A stretch of DNA of 64,000 nucleotides. It comes from Gammaproteobacteria bacterium (GTDB lineage: Bacteria > Pseudomonadota > Gammaproteobacteria > DSM-16500). The translations under genes and the position numbers were made by a program. How positions within the stretch are numbered: the stretch's first letter is position 1; each line of letters starts with the position of its first letter. Below the pieces are notes generated by a model. That model was given only the letters and a program-made list of their open reading frames with translations. It was not told the origin of the DNA and searched no databases. The stretch lies in contig JARLJO010000030.1 in the NCBI GenBank assembly GCA_031291175.1, forward strand, positions 230,648 through 294,647. Direction: 5' to 3'. Of the stretch, positions 26,601-36,226 are shown piece by piece.

Positions 26601-26942
26601 TTATGGATCCTTACTTATCATGGTGATTTCACGATTTAATGTGTAGCTCAATATCGTGCGAATCGCGACAATACAGGCTAAAATACCAACAGAATAATAA
26701 TCTGGTGTGGTAGTCGTATTAATTAAATCAGCCGCAACAATAAACTCTAACCCGAGTATCAAAATACGTCCTAAATTGGAGCGTATCGCATTGATCTCTG
26801 AGCCATTAAGCTGATGAGTAAAGAAATAACGGAGGTATTGGGATAGTGCCAACAAAACGCCGGACAATATAATCAATACACCAATTAATGAAATGGCGCG
26901 CTGAATAGATAAAAAAATCAGATGAAAGCTTAGCCATTCCAT
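26601..26942 (-). CDS. DUF1622 family membrane protein
   Basis: The product is 113 residues with three hydrophobic segments (~12-36, ~55-75, ~82-102) and the family pattern R-x-x-L-G-R-x-x-x-L-G-L-E-F-x-x-A-A-D-x-I-x-T in the middle (residues ~50-70). This family is widespread as small inner-membrane proteins of unknown function. The length is typical. It sits between a CPA1 antiporter gene and a hypothetical gene on the same strand, with ~190 bp to the antiporter, so a shared role in ion homeostasis is only suggestive. Confidence 0.85.
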   Translation of the reverse strand: MEWLSFHLIFLSIQRAISLIGVLIILSGVLLALSQYLRYFFTHQLNGSEINAIRSNLGRILILGLEFIVAADLINTTTTPDYYSVGILACIVAIRTILSYTLNREITMISKDP

Positions 26943-27131
26943 AGCGTTGACTCTCCAGTAAAAAATAATCTTACCATAAACGTTAAAAAAGTATACATTC
27001 TTAACAAACTATCCAATTCATTTTTAGCGCTAGCAAATTGCCTCATTTATTGGGTTAAACTCAAATAAAACGTTTAACAATTATTAAACGCACGAATTTT
27101 ATAATCAAGCCTGCCTGTCAGTATCACGCAA

Positions 27132-28751
27132 TCATCGGATATTTTCTAAGTGTTTAACGCGCAAATCAAGCTGTTCCTCCAGCTTATTTTTAACGGCTTG
27201 ATCGATTTTATTTTGTTCCCAGTGACGCAAAAGCACCTCTCTTTCTATATCGAGAATACGTGAAGAAAGAAAAATCGCATCATTTAAGCCCGACAATTCA
27301 CCATCATCGATACCCGTAGTCTGGTTTTTCAGTCGTATTGTTAATTGGCTTTGTAAAGTTTTATATTGCTCGATATCCAAAGTGATTTCTTCTGATAATT
27401 TTGGATTGTGCGTTATTTCACGCTTATAGTCGGATAGCCAACTTAAAACAGCATTTGTCATCGCTGTTCTCACGCGTAATTCAGCTTCATCATCCATTCT
27501 TTTTTCACGATCTCCATAAGCCGTCATTCCCAAGGCGCGTAAAATATAAGGTAATGTTAATCCCTGGATCAGCAATGTGGCGACAATCACGCAAAATACC
27601 AAGAAAATCAGCAGATCTTTGGGATTGATGCCGCCAATAATGGGTAAAGAGGGCACGATCATAGCTGCTGCCAAAGAAATGCCGCCACGCATTCCCGCCC
27701 ATGATACAACAAACGGATATTGCCAAGGCGGGTAAGGATCATATTGGCGAATAGACGGAATTAAATAACGTAATAGATAAGCAGAAAGATAAACCCAGGC
27801 AAATCGACCGAGAATAACGGCTAAAACAGTAGAGCTACTATAAAGAATGAGACTTCCTAGCGGAATAGAGGCAATATTTTCTAAGGTAAATCGAAAATTC
27901 AATCCCACTAACAAAAATAAAATACTCTGTACCGCAAATTCTAATGTTGTCCAAATAGATCTAGCCGTTAAGCGGGTATCGGCTGAATAACGCTCCCAAT
28001 ACGCATGCCCCACAAAAAGACCAGTAACGACAGTGGAAACAACACCGGACCCACCCAATTTTTCAGCTGGCAAATACGCAACAAAAGGCGTGAGAATGGA
28101 TACCATCATTTGTAGCGTTGGATCCTTCAATAAGAGGCGTAAATTACCGGATAGATAACCAATTAAAAGACCATAAGCCGTTTCACAAACAATAATGCCA
28201 AAAAAGGACACCACCGCATGGACCGGTGAAAAATGATGCGTCAGAGCAGCAATTAATGCGAACCGGAATAAAACCAATGCCGTTGCATCATTCAGCATTG
28301 CCTCGCCTTTTAGCACCGTGACGATTCTTTTGGGCATTTGAATTTTTTCAGCAATAGCAATAATCGCCACATCATCCGGCGGAGAAATGACCGCTCCCAA
28401 AACAAATGCGAGTGGCCAACCCAGTTCAGGAATAAGATAGTGAATCACAACAGCAATCAACACCGTGATAAAAACAACATGCCCAATGGATAGCAGAATT
28501 ACCGGTCTAAAATCTTTTTTCAATTCGCGCCAAGTTGACGAATAGGCGCTAGCGTTATACAGCAGGAGAGGTAGAAAAATATCTAAAATAAAATTGGCAT
28601 TCACTTGAACATGCGGCACACCAGGCACAAAGCTGATAATCATGCCTGTGATCACGAGTAATAATGAAATAGGAACGGTAGAGTTTCGAAAGATCGTCCC
28701 GACCGTGACGATGATCGCAAGAAGCGCTAAGTAACTTTCAGTCTGTTCCAT
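27132..28751 (-). CDS. CPA1-family Na+/H+ antiporter
   Basis: The product is 539 residues with about 12 membrane segments over residues 1-~400 and a cytosolic tail of ~135 residues. Family signatures are seen: GAVISPPDDVAIIAI (~118-132, the ion-binding Asp region), R-I-V-T-V-L-K-G-E-A-M-L-N-D-A-T-A-L-V (~142-160, the conserved N-D pair) and W-A-G-M-R-G-G-I-S-L-A-A-A (~350). It exchanges Na+ (or K+) for H+ across the inner membrane. The charged tail is longer than in minimal antiporters and could be regulatory. No clear operon partner; a REP-type arm repeat lies upstream at 28902-28994. Confidence 0.9.
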   Translation of the reverse strand: MEQTESYLALLAIIVTVGTIFRNSTVPISLLLVITGMIISFVPGVPHVQVNANFILDIFLPLLLYNASAYSSTWRELKKDFRPVILLSIGHVVFITVLIAVVIHYLIPELGWPLAFVLGAVISPPDDVAIIAIAEKIQMPKRIVTVLKGEAMLNDATALVLFRFALIAALTHHFSPVHAVVSFFGIIVCETAYGLLIGYLSGNLRLLLKDPTLQMMVSILTPFVAYLPAEKLGGSGVVSTVVTGLFVGHAYWERYSADTRLTARSIWTTLEFAVQSILFLLVGLNFRFTLENIASIPLGSLILYSSSTVLAVILGRFAWVYLSAYLLRYLIPSIRQYDPYPPWQYPFVVSWAGMRGGISLAAAMIVPSLPIIGGINPKDLLIFLVFCVIVATLLIQGLTLPYILRALGMTAYGDREKRMDDEAELRVRTAMTNAVLSWLSDYKREITHNPKLSEEITLDIEQYKTLQSQLTIRLKNQTTGIDDGELSGLNDAIFLSSRILDIEREVLLRHWEQNKIDQAVKNKLEEQLDLRVKHLENIR

Positions 28752-28901
28752 CAGATTAAAGTCTTATGTGAGTCGAGGTTAAAAAAGCACAAACATTACT
28801 CAAAAATATATCATACATCCCATTTAAAAAGGAGGCTTTTATTTTAGCCCATACAACTACTATTAGATAAAAACTGGCGTATAAGCAGCAGCGCTTGTTT
28901 C

Positions 28902-28994
28902 AAAAAAACGGGGTGGCAGGGTAGGTTTGCTTTTTACGCGCGGAGTTGAACTCCCACGAAAAAAGTAAACCTACCCTGACAGGACCCCAGTCCA
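28902..28994 (+). repeat. Palindromic arm repeat (family A), solo copy
   Basis: Matches the right arm of the 19967-20580 element: ACGGGGTGGCAGGGTAGG, then TTTGCTTTTTACGCGCGGAG and GTAAACCTACCCTGACAGGA..CCAGTC. Its own arms (GGGTAGGTTTGC.../...GTAAACCTACCC) form a hairpin. Confidence 0.85.
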
Positions 28995-29009
28995 CTTAAA
29001 CAAGGTTTA

Positions 29010-30035
29010 CTATTCCAACCCCACCCAGACTGGCACCACCCGCTGCAAATATTCCATAAACTTCCACAACCCCACCCGGTATTCAACTGTCCCCAACCGA
29101 TTCGCCTTCGCCTCAGGATAAGCAATACCAATCCCATACAACCCCGGCGCAATTTTGCCATCATGTTCAGTATGATTTAAATGAGGCACATTCGTCTTAA
29201 TCGACCGCCGTTCAAACCCAACCGCATAAACAGCCCTATCACATTGCGGCAGAAATTTTTCTATATTCTCATCATCAGAAAAAACCCGCTCTAAATTATC
29301 AGGCATTTGCCCATCAATATGCTGACGCGCCCACTCTGCAGTCGATCCCTTCAAGCCAGTGTCATCATACAAAATCCAGTCATCGTAATACACCGCATAC
29401 AATAAAGGTGACCGATAAAAGTTAATAACCCGTTTTACTTTAGCATCCACTAAATTGCGTATAGCCAAAATAGCAGAATGCGAAGACCCAAAAACGGCAA
29501 TGGTATCTTCTTTGTTAATATGATTTTTGACATACTCATGATCCATCGCCTCTTGCAAGGAAAGCGTTTTGACAGAGGAAAATTCCAAATGCTTCGGTTC
29601 TGATCCCACGGCCAAAATCACATTGTTCGCCTGAATAATCGATTCTTGAAGATGAATATGCCAAACCTGATTTTGAAAAAACAATTCTTCAGCGGTATCT
29701 TTTATGCAAAAGACTTGCGATTGAAGATGATGGGTCACCCATTGCAGCGGATCTGCCATCAAATTTAAATAACAGTTCGCATTCGGATCCGCAAAATTCA
29801 GCGCGAAATCCTCAGCGCAAGCCGCATAATTAAATGCAGGAGAAGCATGTAAAAATCGGGTAAATAATTTTACTTTGGTATTGCTGGGAACATTACGCCA
29901 TTTAGTGCCAAAATCGCCTACGCAAAACTGTGGATCAATCCACACTAAATCTTTTGCAGCGACACCGTTATCTAATAATTTACCCACAGCAGCTATCCCT
30001 GCGGGTCCTGCGCCTATTACTGCCCACTGATACAT
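29010..30035 (-). CDS. FAD-dependent NAD(P)-binding oxidoreductase
   Basis: The product is 341 residues. Residues 6-14 are the FAD dinucleotide-binding motif IGAGPAGIA. Residue ~155-175 holds the second, NAD(P)-binding motif (VFGSSHSAILAI). The segment DFGTKWRNVPSNTKVKLF resembles pyridine-nucleotide monooxygenase/lysine-hydroxylase-like flavoproteins, where the substrate pocket starts. C-terminal GLYGIGIAYPEA (~300-315) is the FAD-ribityl-type motif. It probably catalyses an NAD(P)H-dependent oxidation of an unknown small molecule in the cytosol. It is monocistronic, with a family-A palindrome directly downstream. Siderophore-type hydroxylase is possible but no siderophore genes are nearby. 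Confidence 0.8.
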   Translation of the reverse strand: MYQWAVIGAGPAGIAAVGKLLDNGVAAKDLVWIDPQFCVGDFGTKWRNVPSNTKVKLFTRFLHASPAFNYAACAEDFALNFADPNANCYLNLMADPLQWVTHHLQSQVFCIKDTAEELFFQNQVWHIHLQESIIQANNVILAVGSEPKHLEFSSVKTLSLQEAMDHEYVKNHINKEDTIAVFGSSHSAILAIRNLVDAKVKRVINFYRSPLLYAVYYDDWILYDDTGLKGSTAEWARQHIDGQMPDNLERVFSDDENIEKFLPQCDRAVYAVGFERRSIKTNVPHLNHTEHDGKIAPGLYGIGIAYPEAKANRLGTVEYRVGLWKFMEYLQRVVPVWVGLE

Positions 30036-30108
30036 GAAACATCCTTTTTGATCGCTTAAGATAAAAAGTATGATACTTTGCGAGAATTTCTTTGGCTAGA
30101 TAAATCAG

Positions 30109-32088
30109 TTAAGCGCTGCACGCGCTATTTGGAAATGGTTGTTGAACGACAGGATTGAGATTGTTTTCAAGACCACAAGGAATGACAGGGTGACGCTGAA
30201 AGGTGAGATAACGATTTTTTGATTGATGAATAAAAGTGACTTTCGCTGTTTCAGTGGGTGAGGGTGTCTTATCAGTCTGTTTTGCAACGACAACACTTTC
30301 AAGTGCTGAGTCATGATCACTAGGTTCTACCGCGTCATTTCTTTCATCTTCTTCTGCTTCATCATCCATAAAATCGATATCATCATTTTCTTTAGCCGGA
30401 GGAAGCAACGCAGGAATATGTGCAAAGCCAGGAGCCAATGCAGGTGCTAGAAGAGGAGCGTTTCCATTGGGTTTAACCAGATCATTTTGATCATTCTGAT
30501 TCTCTAGCGCGGGTCTTCCTAAAAGAATATTAACCGCCGTCTTATCAAATAAAGCACCGCAAATACTACCCACAAAGCCACCAATCGCAAAGCCTAAAGT
30601 AGCTCCCTCAATCGAACCAAGCGGCCCAAGTAGCAATGTGCCGATGCCAAAACCAACCGCCGCACCAATCAAAGAAAAGACATTCGCGCCATTGGCAATA
30701 CGTTGAGTCCATGGCACGGTCTCTGCAGGTTGTTCTACGGGTTGTAATTCACGCGCTTTCTTAATGATATATAAACCACTAAACCACCCAACGACACCGC
30801 CAACAGCGGAGCCAAGTGCTGCGCCAACGAGTGACCCGCCTGGTATCGGTAAAAAGAATCCCACAACAGAAAAAAGAAAAGCACAAGCGTATGATGTATT
30901 GCGTGTCGCATAATCCCAGGAATTATCCGTCCCTCTTTCCAGTCTTGCTCCGACACCCCATTGCTGTTTAGTGTATTGCGATATGCGTTGTCCATACTTG
31001 CCCATGACAATCCCAAGCGCTACGCTACAAAAGGCGGCACCAATGCCCATCCCAGCGACAGCCCCGAGTGCGGGGAAAAGAAAAAATCCAATCACAGCTC
31101 CCAGCGAAAGACCTAGAGTAATACCTGAGCGAATATAGTTATTGCGAATGCTATCTTTATCGTGCGGATCTGAAATCAAAATATTATTAAAATGCTTATT
31201 AATTAAAGGAACTAAAATAACACTGGCCGTAAAGCACACGAGGGCTGAGATACCACCGCCACTCGCAAGACAGGAAAAAATATTTTGGCCGGTGGCAAAC
31301 GACACAATAGCGCCAATAGCCTGGCCTAAACTCATGCCTAAGACAATGGCGGTCTTGGCGTATTTCGACCAGCCTTCAATACCGATTTTAGCGTAGCGAT
31401 TGCGATGTTCTGCGGGGGTTTTTAACCAGTTCTCGCGATAAAGCCAATAAGGAATAGCAAATAACCCAAATACAATCGCAAAAATATCCGAGAAAATGAC
31501 GGTAAACAGTTTTTGTGAGCCTTTCGGTAAAAAAGGTAAAACATTCGCCAAGAGTGTGCCAGCTGGTGCGCCTAAGCTGGCTAGCGTTTTAAAATTACGA
31601 TAAAGCGGGTTTAAAGAAATATTCGGCTTGTAAAGTCTTCTGGAAGCAAATGCAAAATGGAATATAACCGCTAGTATTATACCGCAACCATTTCCAATCA
31701 AGGTGCCAATCTGGATATCGTAATCGACGATTAGCGGTTGTGAGAAATCTTTTATTTGCTGTTCTTCACGGTAATCCAGGCTAGCTCGCGGAATGGCGCC
31801 TAAAAATTTTGAATTCTCGATCCAGCGACAAAGATAATTCCAGATCATTGGCCCTTTAGCTTGTTCGGGCTCCTCAACGATCACTTTAGGTGGTGGGGCT
31901 GGGTTGTCTATTTCTGCTGGCGCATCAACAGCTAAAAGAGGACCTTCGTCTTCATCTTCATCATCTTCAATAGCCAGTGGGTTATCATAATCGTAAAGGG
32001 GTTTATCGGGATCGTTTGGTGCGACAAGAGAAGGATCAGGCAAATCATGCCTTAAGAATGCATTTCCTGGTGCTCTTGTCATCAGCAT
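30109..32088 (-). CDS. Multi-glycine-zipper membrane protein
   Basis: The product is 659 residues (a Met two codons in is an alternative start). Residues 1-~130 are acidic and Pro-rich. Residues ~130-510 carry at least seven Gly/Ala-rich hydrophobic segments, many as glycine-zipper pairs (LGLSLGAVIGFFLFPALGAV, SLVGAALGSAVGGVVGW, LIGAAVGFGIGTLLLGPLG, TLGFAIGGFVGSICGALF), separated by short basic loops. The C-terminal ~140 residues are again acidic and disordered, ending in a short Pro/Phe-rich tail. No known domain. A large membrane-inserting protein with both ends on one side is the likely shape; role unknown. It resembles in style, but does not clearly align with, the 14081/56500/57493 family. 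Confidence 0.75.
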   Translation of the reverse strand: MLMTRAPGNAFLRHDLPDPSLVAPNDPDKPLYDYDNPLAIEDDEDEDEGPLLAVDAPAEIDNPAPPPKVIVEEPEQAKGPMIWNYLCRWIENSKFLGAIPRASLDYREEQQIKDFSQPLIVDYDIQIGTLIGNGCGIILAVIFHFAFASRRLYKPNISLNPLYRNFKTLASLGAPAGTLLANVLPFLPKGSQKLFTVIFSDIFAIVFGLFAIPYWLYRENWLKTPAEHRNRYAKIGIEGWSKYAKTAIVLGMSLGQAIGAIVSFATGQNIFSCLASGGGISALVCFTASVILVPLINKHFNNILISDPHDKDSIRNNYIRSGITLGLSLGAVIGFFLFPALGAVAGMGIGAAFCSVALGIVMGKYGQRISQYTKQQWGVGARLERGTDNSWDYATRNTSYACAFLFSVVGFFLPIPGGSLVGAALGSAVGGVVGWFSGLYIIKKARELQPVEQPAETVPWTQRIANGANVFSLIGAAVGFGIGTLLLGPLGSIEGATLGFAIGGFVGSICGALFDKTAVNILLGRPALENQNDQNDLVKPNGNAPLLAPALAPGFAHIPALLPPAKENDDIDFMDDEAEEDERNDAVEPSDHDSALESVVVAKQTDKTPSPTETAKVTFIHQSKNRYLTFQRHPVIPCGLENNLNPVVQQPFPNSACSA

Positions 32089-32310
32089 GCTTTATCTCGC
32101 TTCATCAAAAAATGAGAGTGCGGGTTAGCTGCATCCTGCAGAGAATATGTAACTATATGATAGTTAAAACAAATCCATGTTCGAAGAGTAAATCAGATGT
32201 AAGGTAATGCTTTGTATGGCCGCGACTATAAATTAATACAAATAAATTCACAATAGCTGATATATGCATTACAATAGTGCAAAATATGAATCAATAAAAA
32301 ACGAGGATTT

Positions 32311-33249
32311 ATGACTGATTTCATCATCAATGATGCCTTGGCTTTTCTCAGTGTGATCGACGAAGGCAGCTTTGCCGCAGCCGCCAAAAAATGGTCTATT
32401 TCAGCCTCCGTTATTAGCAAGCGCATTAGTCGTTTAGAGAACCAGCTACGGGTTCAACTATTACAACGTACGACTCGCTCCATTGCTTTGACCGAGACAG
32501 GCAGAATTTTCTATGAGCGTTGCAAGCGAATCAAAGCAGAAATCAATGATGCAGCAGCCGATGTCCTGCAGCATCATCAACAGCCCTCAGGCTTGCTACG
32601 AATCAATGCACCAATGAGTTTTGGGCAGGTGCATCTTATGCCAGCAGTAAACGATTTTATCCAGCAATACCCGGATATCCAGATCGAATTAATTTTAGGT
32701 AGCCAATATGCGAGCTTTATTCATAACGGCTTGGATCTCGCGATTTTTATTAAAGATCTACCGAATACGCATTTGTTGCAATCTCGCAAAATCACCGATC
32801 GGAGTACTGGGGTTTATGCGGCGCCTAGCTATTTTACCAAATATAAAATACCCAAGACTCCAGAGGAGCTAGTGCAACACAATTGCCTTATTTATCAGTC
32901 TGAACCTGGCATTCAGCTTGGAGTGGGTCAAAAACACGAATGGAGTTTTTATCATAAAAAAGAAAAATTCACCGTGCCGGTGGCTGGGAATCTGCGAATC
33001 AATAGTAGCCAGGCATTAGTAAAAGCGGCGTTAGCAGGGATTGGCTTGGTGAAGTTATCCAGTTTTATGGTGACAGAAGAAGTGAAAACAGGCGCTTTAA
33101 TCAGTGTACTTAATGATTATTGCGCCCGTGATATTGATATTCATGCCGCCTATCCCACACAACGTTACCTGCCTTCAAAAGTGCGCGTCTTTATTGATTT
33201 TTTAATTGAACGCTTTAACGCTGATTACTATTGGGATAAAAATCTTTAA
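32311..33249 (+). CDS. LysR-family transcriptional regulator
   Basis: The product is 312 residues. Residues ~5-65 form the winged helix-turn-helix (FLSVIDEGSFAAAAKKWSIS...ISKRISRLENQLRVQLLQRT), with the expected A-A-A-K and S-x-x-S-K/R-I-S-R-L-E pattern; ~90-300 are the LysR substrate-binding domain (LLRINAPMSFGQVHLMPAVN onwards). The closest style is the AaeR/DmlR-type subgroup (RLLNRTTRSI-like end). It represses or activates genes in response to a small ligand; the regulated target is not evident because the genes on both sides are unrelated. ATG with a CGAGGATTT ribosome site. It overlaps the converging small exported-protein gene by 4 bp. Confidence 0.92.
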   Translation: MTDFIINDALAFLSVIDEGSFAAAAKKWSISASVISKRISRLENQLRVQLLQRTTRSIALTETGRIFYERCKRIKAEINDAAADVLQHHQQPSGLLRINAPMSFGQVHLMPAVNDFIQQYPDIQIELILGSQYASFIHNGLDLAIFIKDLPNTHLLQSRKITDRSTGVYAAPSYFTKYKIPKTPEELVQHNCLIYQSEPGIQLGVGQKHEWSFYHKKEKFTVPVAGNLRINSSQALVKAALAGIGLVKLSSFMVTEEVKTGALISVLNDYCARDIDIHAAYPTQRYLPSKVRVFIDFLIERFNADYYWDKNL

Positions 33250-33647
33250 GTCACAACACAATGTAGATGGTTAATTTGCACATCCGCATCTGTTGTTTTT
33301 TGGGCTTTTTTCACCACTAAATTACCTTTAACCGTTAATGTTTGGTCTTTTGCTAGCATCACTTTACAAGAATCGGGTAAGTGTAGAGGATAAATTTTTT
33401 GGTTGTAGGGATTGGCAGCATAAATATAGCTGACGTTGCCTGTATCCATCGGAAAAATTTTTCCGCCATTCGCTGCAACCATGCTCGTGCAGCCATTTGA
33501 ATTAGAAACACATAAGTAATACGCATTATTTTTAACACCGGCAATTTTCATTTGCAATTTCGCGGTGTCATACGCATAAGAATCATTCATTAAAACCAGA
33601 CCCAAGACAAAAAGCATTCCAAAGACAACCAATGATAATCTACTCAT
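33246..33647 (-). CDS. Small exported hypothetical protein
   Basis: The product is 133 residues with a signal peptide (MSRLSLVVFGMLFVLGLVLMNDSYA, cut near A25). The mature ~108-residue domain looks beta-rich and has four Cys residues (~43, ~49, ~94, ~130) that could form disulfides in the periplasm. Repeated polar Asn/Gly/Tyr stretches suggest a small secreted or periplasmic protein. No family recognised. Ribosome site GGGGAG upstream of the ATG. Its last codons overlap the stop of the LysR gene by 4 bp, convergent. Confidence 0.7.
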   Translation of the reverse strand: MSRLSLVVFGMLFVLGLVLMNDSYAYDTAKLQMKIAGVKNNAYYLCVSNSNGCTSMVAANGGKIFPMDTGNVSYIYAANPYNQKIYPLHLPDSCKVMLAKDQTLTVKGNLVVKKAQKTTDADVQINHLHCVVT

Positions 33648-33852
33648 AGATGACTCCCCGTTAATAAAAAGTGAGTTTTAAAATGAAACAACCCTTGTGT
33701 TCAAAATATTAACAGCTTATTCTTAACATTATCTTAAATAGCGTATTTTTGAGAAAGACGGAAAGGCTTGGGGGGATCATGGGGAGTAAATTCTCAAATT
33801 TCATTTAATAATCAAATGTCCTTGGATAGTTTTCCAAGGCTGGATTAAAAGT

Positions 33853-33972
33853 GTTAGCTCAAGGAGAGTGATCATCTTATTCCAGCTCCAAACACCACAT
33901 ATCCCTGTGGTTAACGCCGCCATCCATGGCGACGAGTCGCTTACATAAGATGATCACTCTCCTTGAGCTAAC
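33853..33972 (+). repeat. Palindromic ~120-bp repeat (family B), copy 1
   Basis: The ends GTTAGCTCAAGGAGAGTGAT and ATCACTCTCCTTGAGCTAAC are perfect inverted repeats, continuing through CATCTTA/TAAGATG. The interior has GTGGTTAACGCCGCCATCC. Near-copy of 34312-34429 in opposite orientation. Confidence 0.88.
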
Positions 33973-34311
33973 GCTATTTTTATATTCTACAAGCAGTTCT
34001 GCTGGGCATTTTTATTTATGTAAAGCGCGCTAAAGCAGGATTAGTATGTGTTGAAAAAAGGTATTCTTGCAGAAAACATTTCCTATCGATCAAGATTTAC
34101 AGGTTTTTAAGATTGCGTTTGGATTTTGTGATTTACGCTAAAAAGATTCGTTACCAGCCTCACAGGAAATAAAGACACTTTTCATCAAGAGAAATAGATA
34201 TTTTATCGGCAGACATTGTCATATCCTCTTATATTCATATTGATAACATAGATGCATGCCTATTGGTCTTAAAATACTGTAGAGAAGTTCTTGTAAAAAT
34301 ATAAAAATAGC

Positions 34312-34429
34312 GTTAACTCAAGGAGAGTGATCATCTTATGTAAGCGACTTGCCGCCATGGATGGCGGCGTTAACCACAGGGATGTGGTGTTTGGAGCTGG
34401 AATAAGATGATAGCCCTCCTTGAGTTAAC
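34312..34429 (-). repeat. Palindromic ~120-bp repeat (family B), copy 2 (inverted)
   Basis: GTTAACTCAAGGAGAGTGAT to CTCCTTGAGTTAAC; the interior contains the perfect palindrome GCCGCCATGGATGGCGGC. With copy 1 it forms a ~577-bp inverted pair, and the homology extends ~19 bp into the spacer (GCTATTTTTATATT on both sides). Confidence 0.88.
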
Positions 34430-34565
34430 CCCTTTAGTAAATAATTAGCCTCATAATAAATAGCGATTTTTAATTTAAGCGAAGTATAATTAGCAAGGTC
34501 GGGACAAGGCGTTAAAAGAAGAAGACATCGTATTCACTGCATAATGTTTAGAGAAAAAATATCAT

Positions 34566-35525
34566 ATGGAATATAAAGACTATTACAAAATCATGGGTCT
34601 TTCGCGCAATGCCACAGCAAGCGATATCAAAACCGCTTACCGAAAATTAGCGCGAAAATACCATCCTGATGTCAGTAAAGAAGCAAACGCTGAAGCCAAA
34701 TTCAAAGAAGTCGGCGAAGCCTATGAGGTGCTAAAAGACGAACAGAAGCGCGCTGCGTATGATCAGTTGGGCGCTAACTGGCAGGCAGGCCAAGACTTTA
34801 GAGCGCCGCCAGGATGGGATTATGCTAATCACGCGGGGGCAGGTGCGGGCAGGGCTCGCGCGGAGTCGGACGCAGGGTTCGGTAGTGCTAGCGATTTTTT
34901 TGAATCATTATTCGGTGGTGGTTTAGGCGGCCGTCATAGACGGGAGCAATCTATGCCAGGCGAAGACTTGCACGGTAAAATTCAAATCACCTTAGAAGAT
35001 GCTTTTAATGGTGTGGTACGTCAAATGCAGATTCCTATTACAGAATACGATCAGAATGGGCGTCCTAATACCACCACAAAAACGCTAAATGTTAAAATTC
35101 CGAAAGGGGTGAAAGCAGGGCAACAAATTCGTTTAAGCGGTCAGGGTGGCACGGGCATCGGTTCAGGCAAAAAAGGCGATCTTTATCTTGAAATAGACAT
35201 TGCAAAACATCCACTGTTTGAAGTCATGGATAAAGATATTATTTGTCATTTGCCAGTAACCCCTTGGGAAGCGGCGTTAGGCGCAACGGTGACAGTGCCA
35301 ACATTAGCAGGCAAAGTGGAATTAAAAATCCCAGCCAGCTCGCAGACAGGTCAAAAGTTAAGGCTGAAAGGGCGCGGGATGCCGGGTACGACGCCGGGTG
35401 ATCAATATGCCATTTTAAAAATTGTAATAGAGCAGCCGACAACTGAAAACGCAAAAGCTTTATATGAAAAAATGGCGCAGGAAATGCCATTTAATCCTCG
35501 AGAAAAAATGGGAGCATATCAATGA
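34566..35525 (+). CDS. cbpA: Curved DNA-binding protein / DnaJ-class co-chaperone CbpA
   Basis: The product is 319 residues, matching CbpA (~306). The J domain covers residues ~4-70 with the HPD tripeptide at 33-35, which stimulates DnaK ATPase. A Gly/Arg-rich linker (~85-130) follows. There is no Cys-rich zinc region, which separates it from DnaJ. Two C-terminal beta-domains (~140-310) include [14 protein letters not shown] and [10 protein letters not shown]. CbpA acts as a nucleoid-associated protein and DnaK co-chaperone. Its stop overlaps the start of cbpM by 4 bp (ATGA), so both are co-translated. The family-B inverted repeats lie directly upstream. Confidence 0.95.
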   Translation: MEYKDYYKIMGLSRNATASDIKTAYRKLARKYHPDVSKEANAEAKFKEVGEAYEVLKDEQKRAAYDQLGANWQAGQDFRAPPGWDYANHAGAGAGRARAESDAGFGSASDFFESLFGGGLGGRHRREQSMPGEDLHGKIQITLEDAFNGVVRQMQIPITEYDQNGRPNTTTKTLNVKIPKGVKAGQQIRLSGQGGTGIGSGKKGDLYLEIDIAKHPLFEVMDKDIICHLPVTPWEAALGATVTVPTLAGKVELKIPASSQTGQKLRLKGRGMPGTTPGDQYAILKIVIEQPTTENAKALYEKMAQEMPFNPREKMGAYQ

Positions 35526-35836
35526 GGGAAATCAAACGAATCATTTTTTCAGATGTGGTAGTGGGCGAAACGATTCAACTAACTATTACGGAATTTCATG
35601 ATAAGTATGATGTAGAAGAGGCATTATTTTTTGAAATGTTAGAATATGGTTTATTTGAGCCTCGGAAAATTGAAACTGAAACTATTTACCTGGATTTAGA
35701 TGCGTTGCGTCGCATTCAATCGGCATTGCGTTTACAGCGAGATTTGGGCGTGAATTTACCGGGCGCTGCTTTAGTTTTAGATTTAATGAAAGAGCTGGAT
35801 GAATTGCGCAGAGAGTTGGCGACATTACAAAAATAA
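35522..35836 (+). CDS. cbpM: Chaperone modulator CbpM
   Basis: The product is 104 residues, the usual CbpM length (~100). It has the MerR-like helical fold pattern: an N-terminal short segment, F-x-D-x-x-x-x-E..L-L-E-Y-G-L-x-E-P (~40-55), and a C-terminal long amphipathic helix ending in [17 protein letters not shown]. CbpM binds the J domain of CbpA and blocks its co-chaperone and DNA-binding activity. The 4-bp overlap with cbpA is the conserved arrangement. The AGGGAAATC around its start also fits internal re-initiation. Confidence 0.93.
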   Translation: MREIKRIIFSDVVVGETIQLTITEFHDKYDVEEALFFEMLEYGLFEPRKIETETIYLDLDALRRIQSALRLQRDLGVNLPGAALVLDLMKELDELRRELATLQK

Positions 35837-35935
35837 ATGAATATGAGCTAGGCTCGATTTGATGTTTTGCATGGCGTTTGCAGGCAAAAAGTGGAGTCTT
35901 TCTCTTCGATCTTTCAAGATCATTAAAAAAGTAAA

Positions 35936-36217
35936 TTATAGCAACATGTTTGAGATGATGGGTAAGAGAAAGCGAAAATTCGTCAACCCTTCTTTAAGAA
36001 AATGAGGAATATTGGCAGCTTTATCACGGATCATTTTGCTAGTGGTTTTGTTTCCCATCATAAACCCAAAAGCAAATCCTCCGATTAAGGCGGTTGTCAA
36101 AAAGAGAGGGGTTTTCATTTCCTGTTTAAGTATCATCATATCGCGTGATAAAGTGTGTTTTTCAATTAAAATGCTTGCTTCCAACAGCGCAATTTTTCTT
36201 TTGAGATCGCACATCAT
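35936..36217 (-). CDS. Small membrane protein, YqjK-like position
   Basis: The product is 93 residues: an N-terminal basic helix, a hydrophobic Gly-containing segment (~38-56: LFLTTALIGGFAFGFMMG) and a basic tail. It is the third gene of a minus-strand operon after a DUF883 protein and a holin-like YqjE-type protein, which is the yqjD-yqjE-yqjK order of enterobacteria. The sequence itself is too divergent for me to be sure it is YqjK. Ribosome site AAAGGAT before the ATG. A ribosome- or envelope-associated stress role is known for YqjD but unproven for this gene. Confidence 0.65.
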   Translation of the reverse strand: MMCDLKRKIALLEASILIEKHTLSRDMMILKQEMKTPLFLTTALIGGFAFGFMMGNKTTSKMIRDKAANIPHFLKEGLTNFRFLLPIISNMLL

Positions 36218-36226
36218 TTATATCCT

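Larger units (their letters stand above)
33648..34565. other. Intergenic, 918 bp, with an inverted-repeat element
   Basis: The longest gene-free stretch in the window. It holds two inverted ~120-bp palindromic units at 33853-33972 and 34312-34429. The spacer between them (33992-34292) has no ORF of note, tRNA or recognisable RNA. The flank 34430-34565 should contain the cbpA promoter; none was assigned. Confidence 0.65.

Noticed and set aside
33992-34292. Possible small RNA or tRNA in the spacer of the family-B inverted repeat
   Set aside because: No cloverleaf, no conserved RNA motif and no promoter-terminator pair could be recognised.
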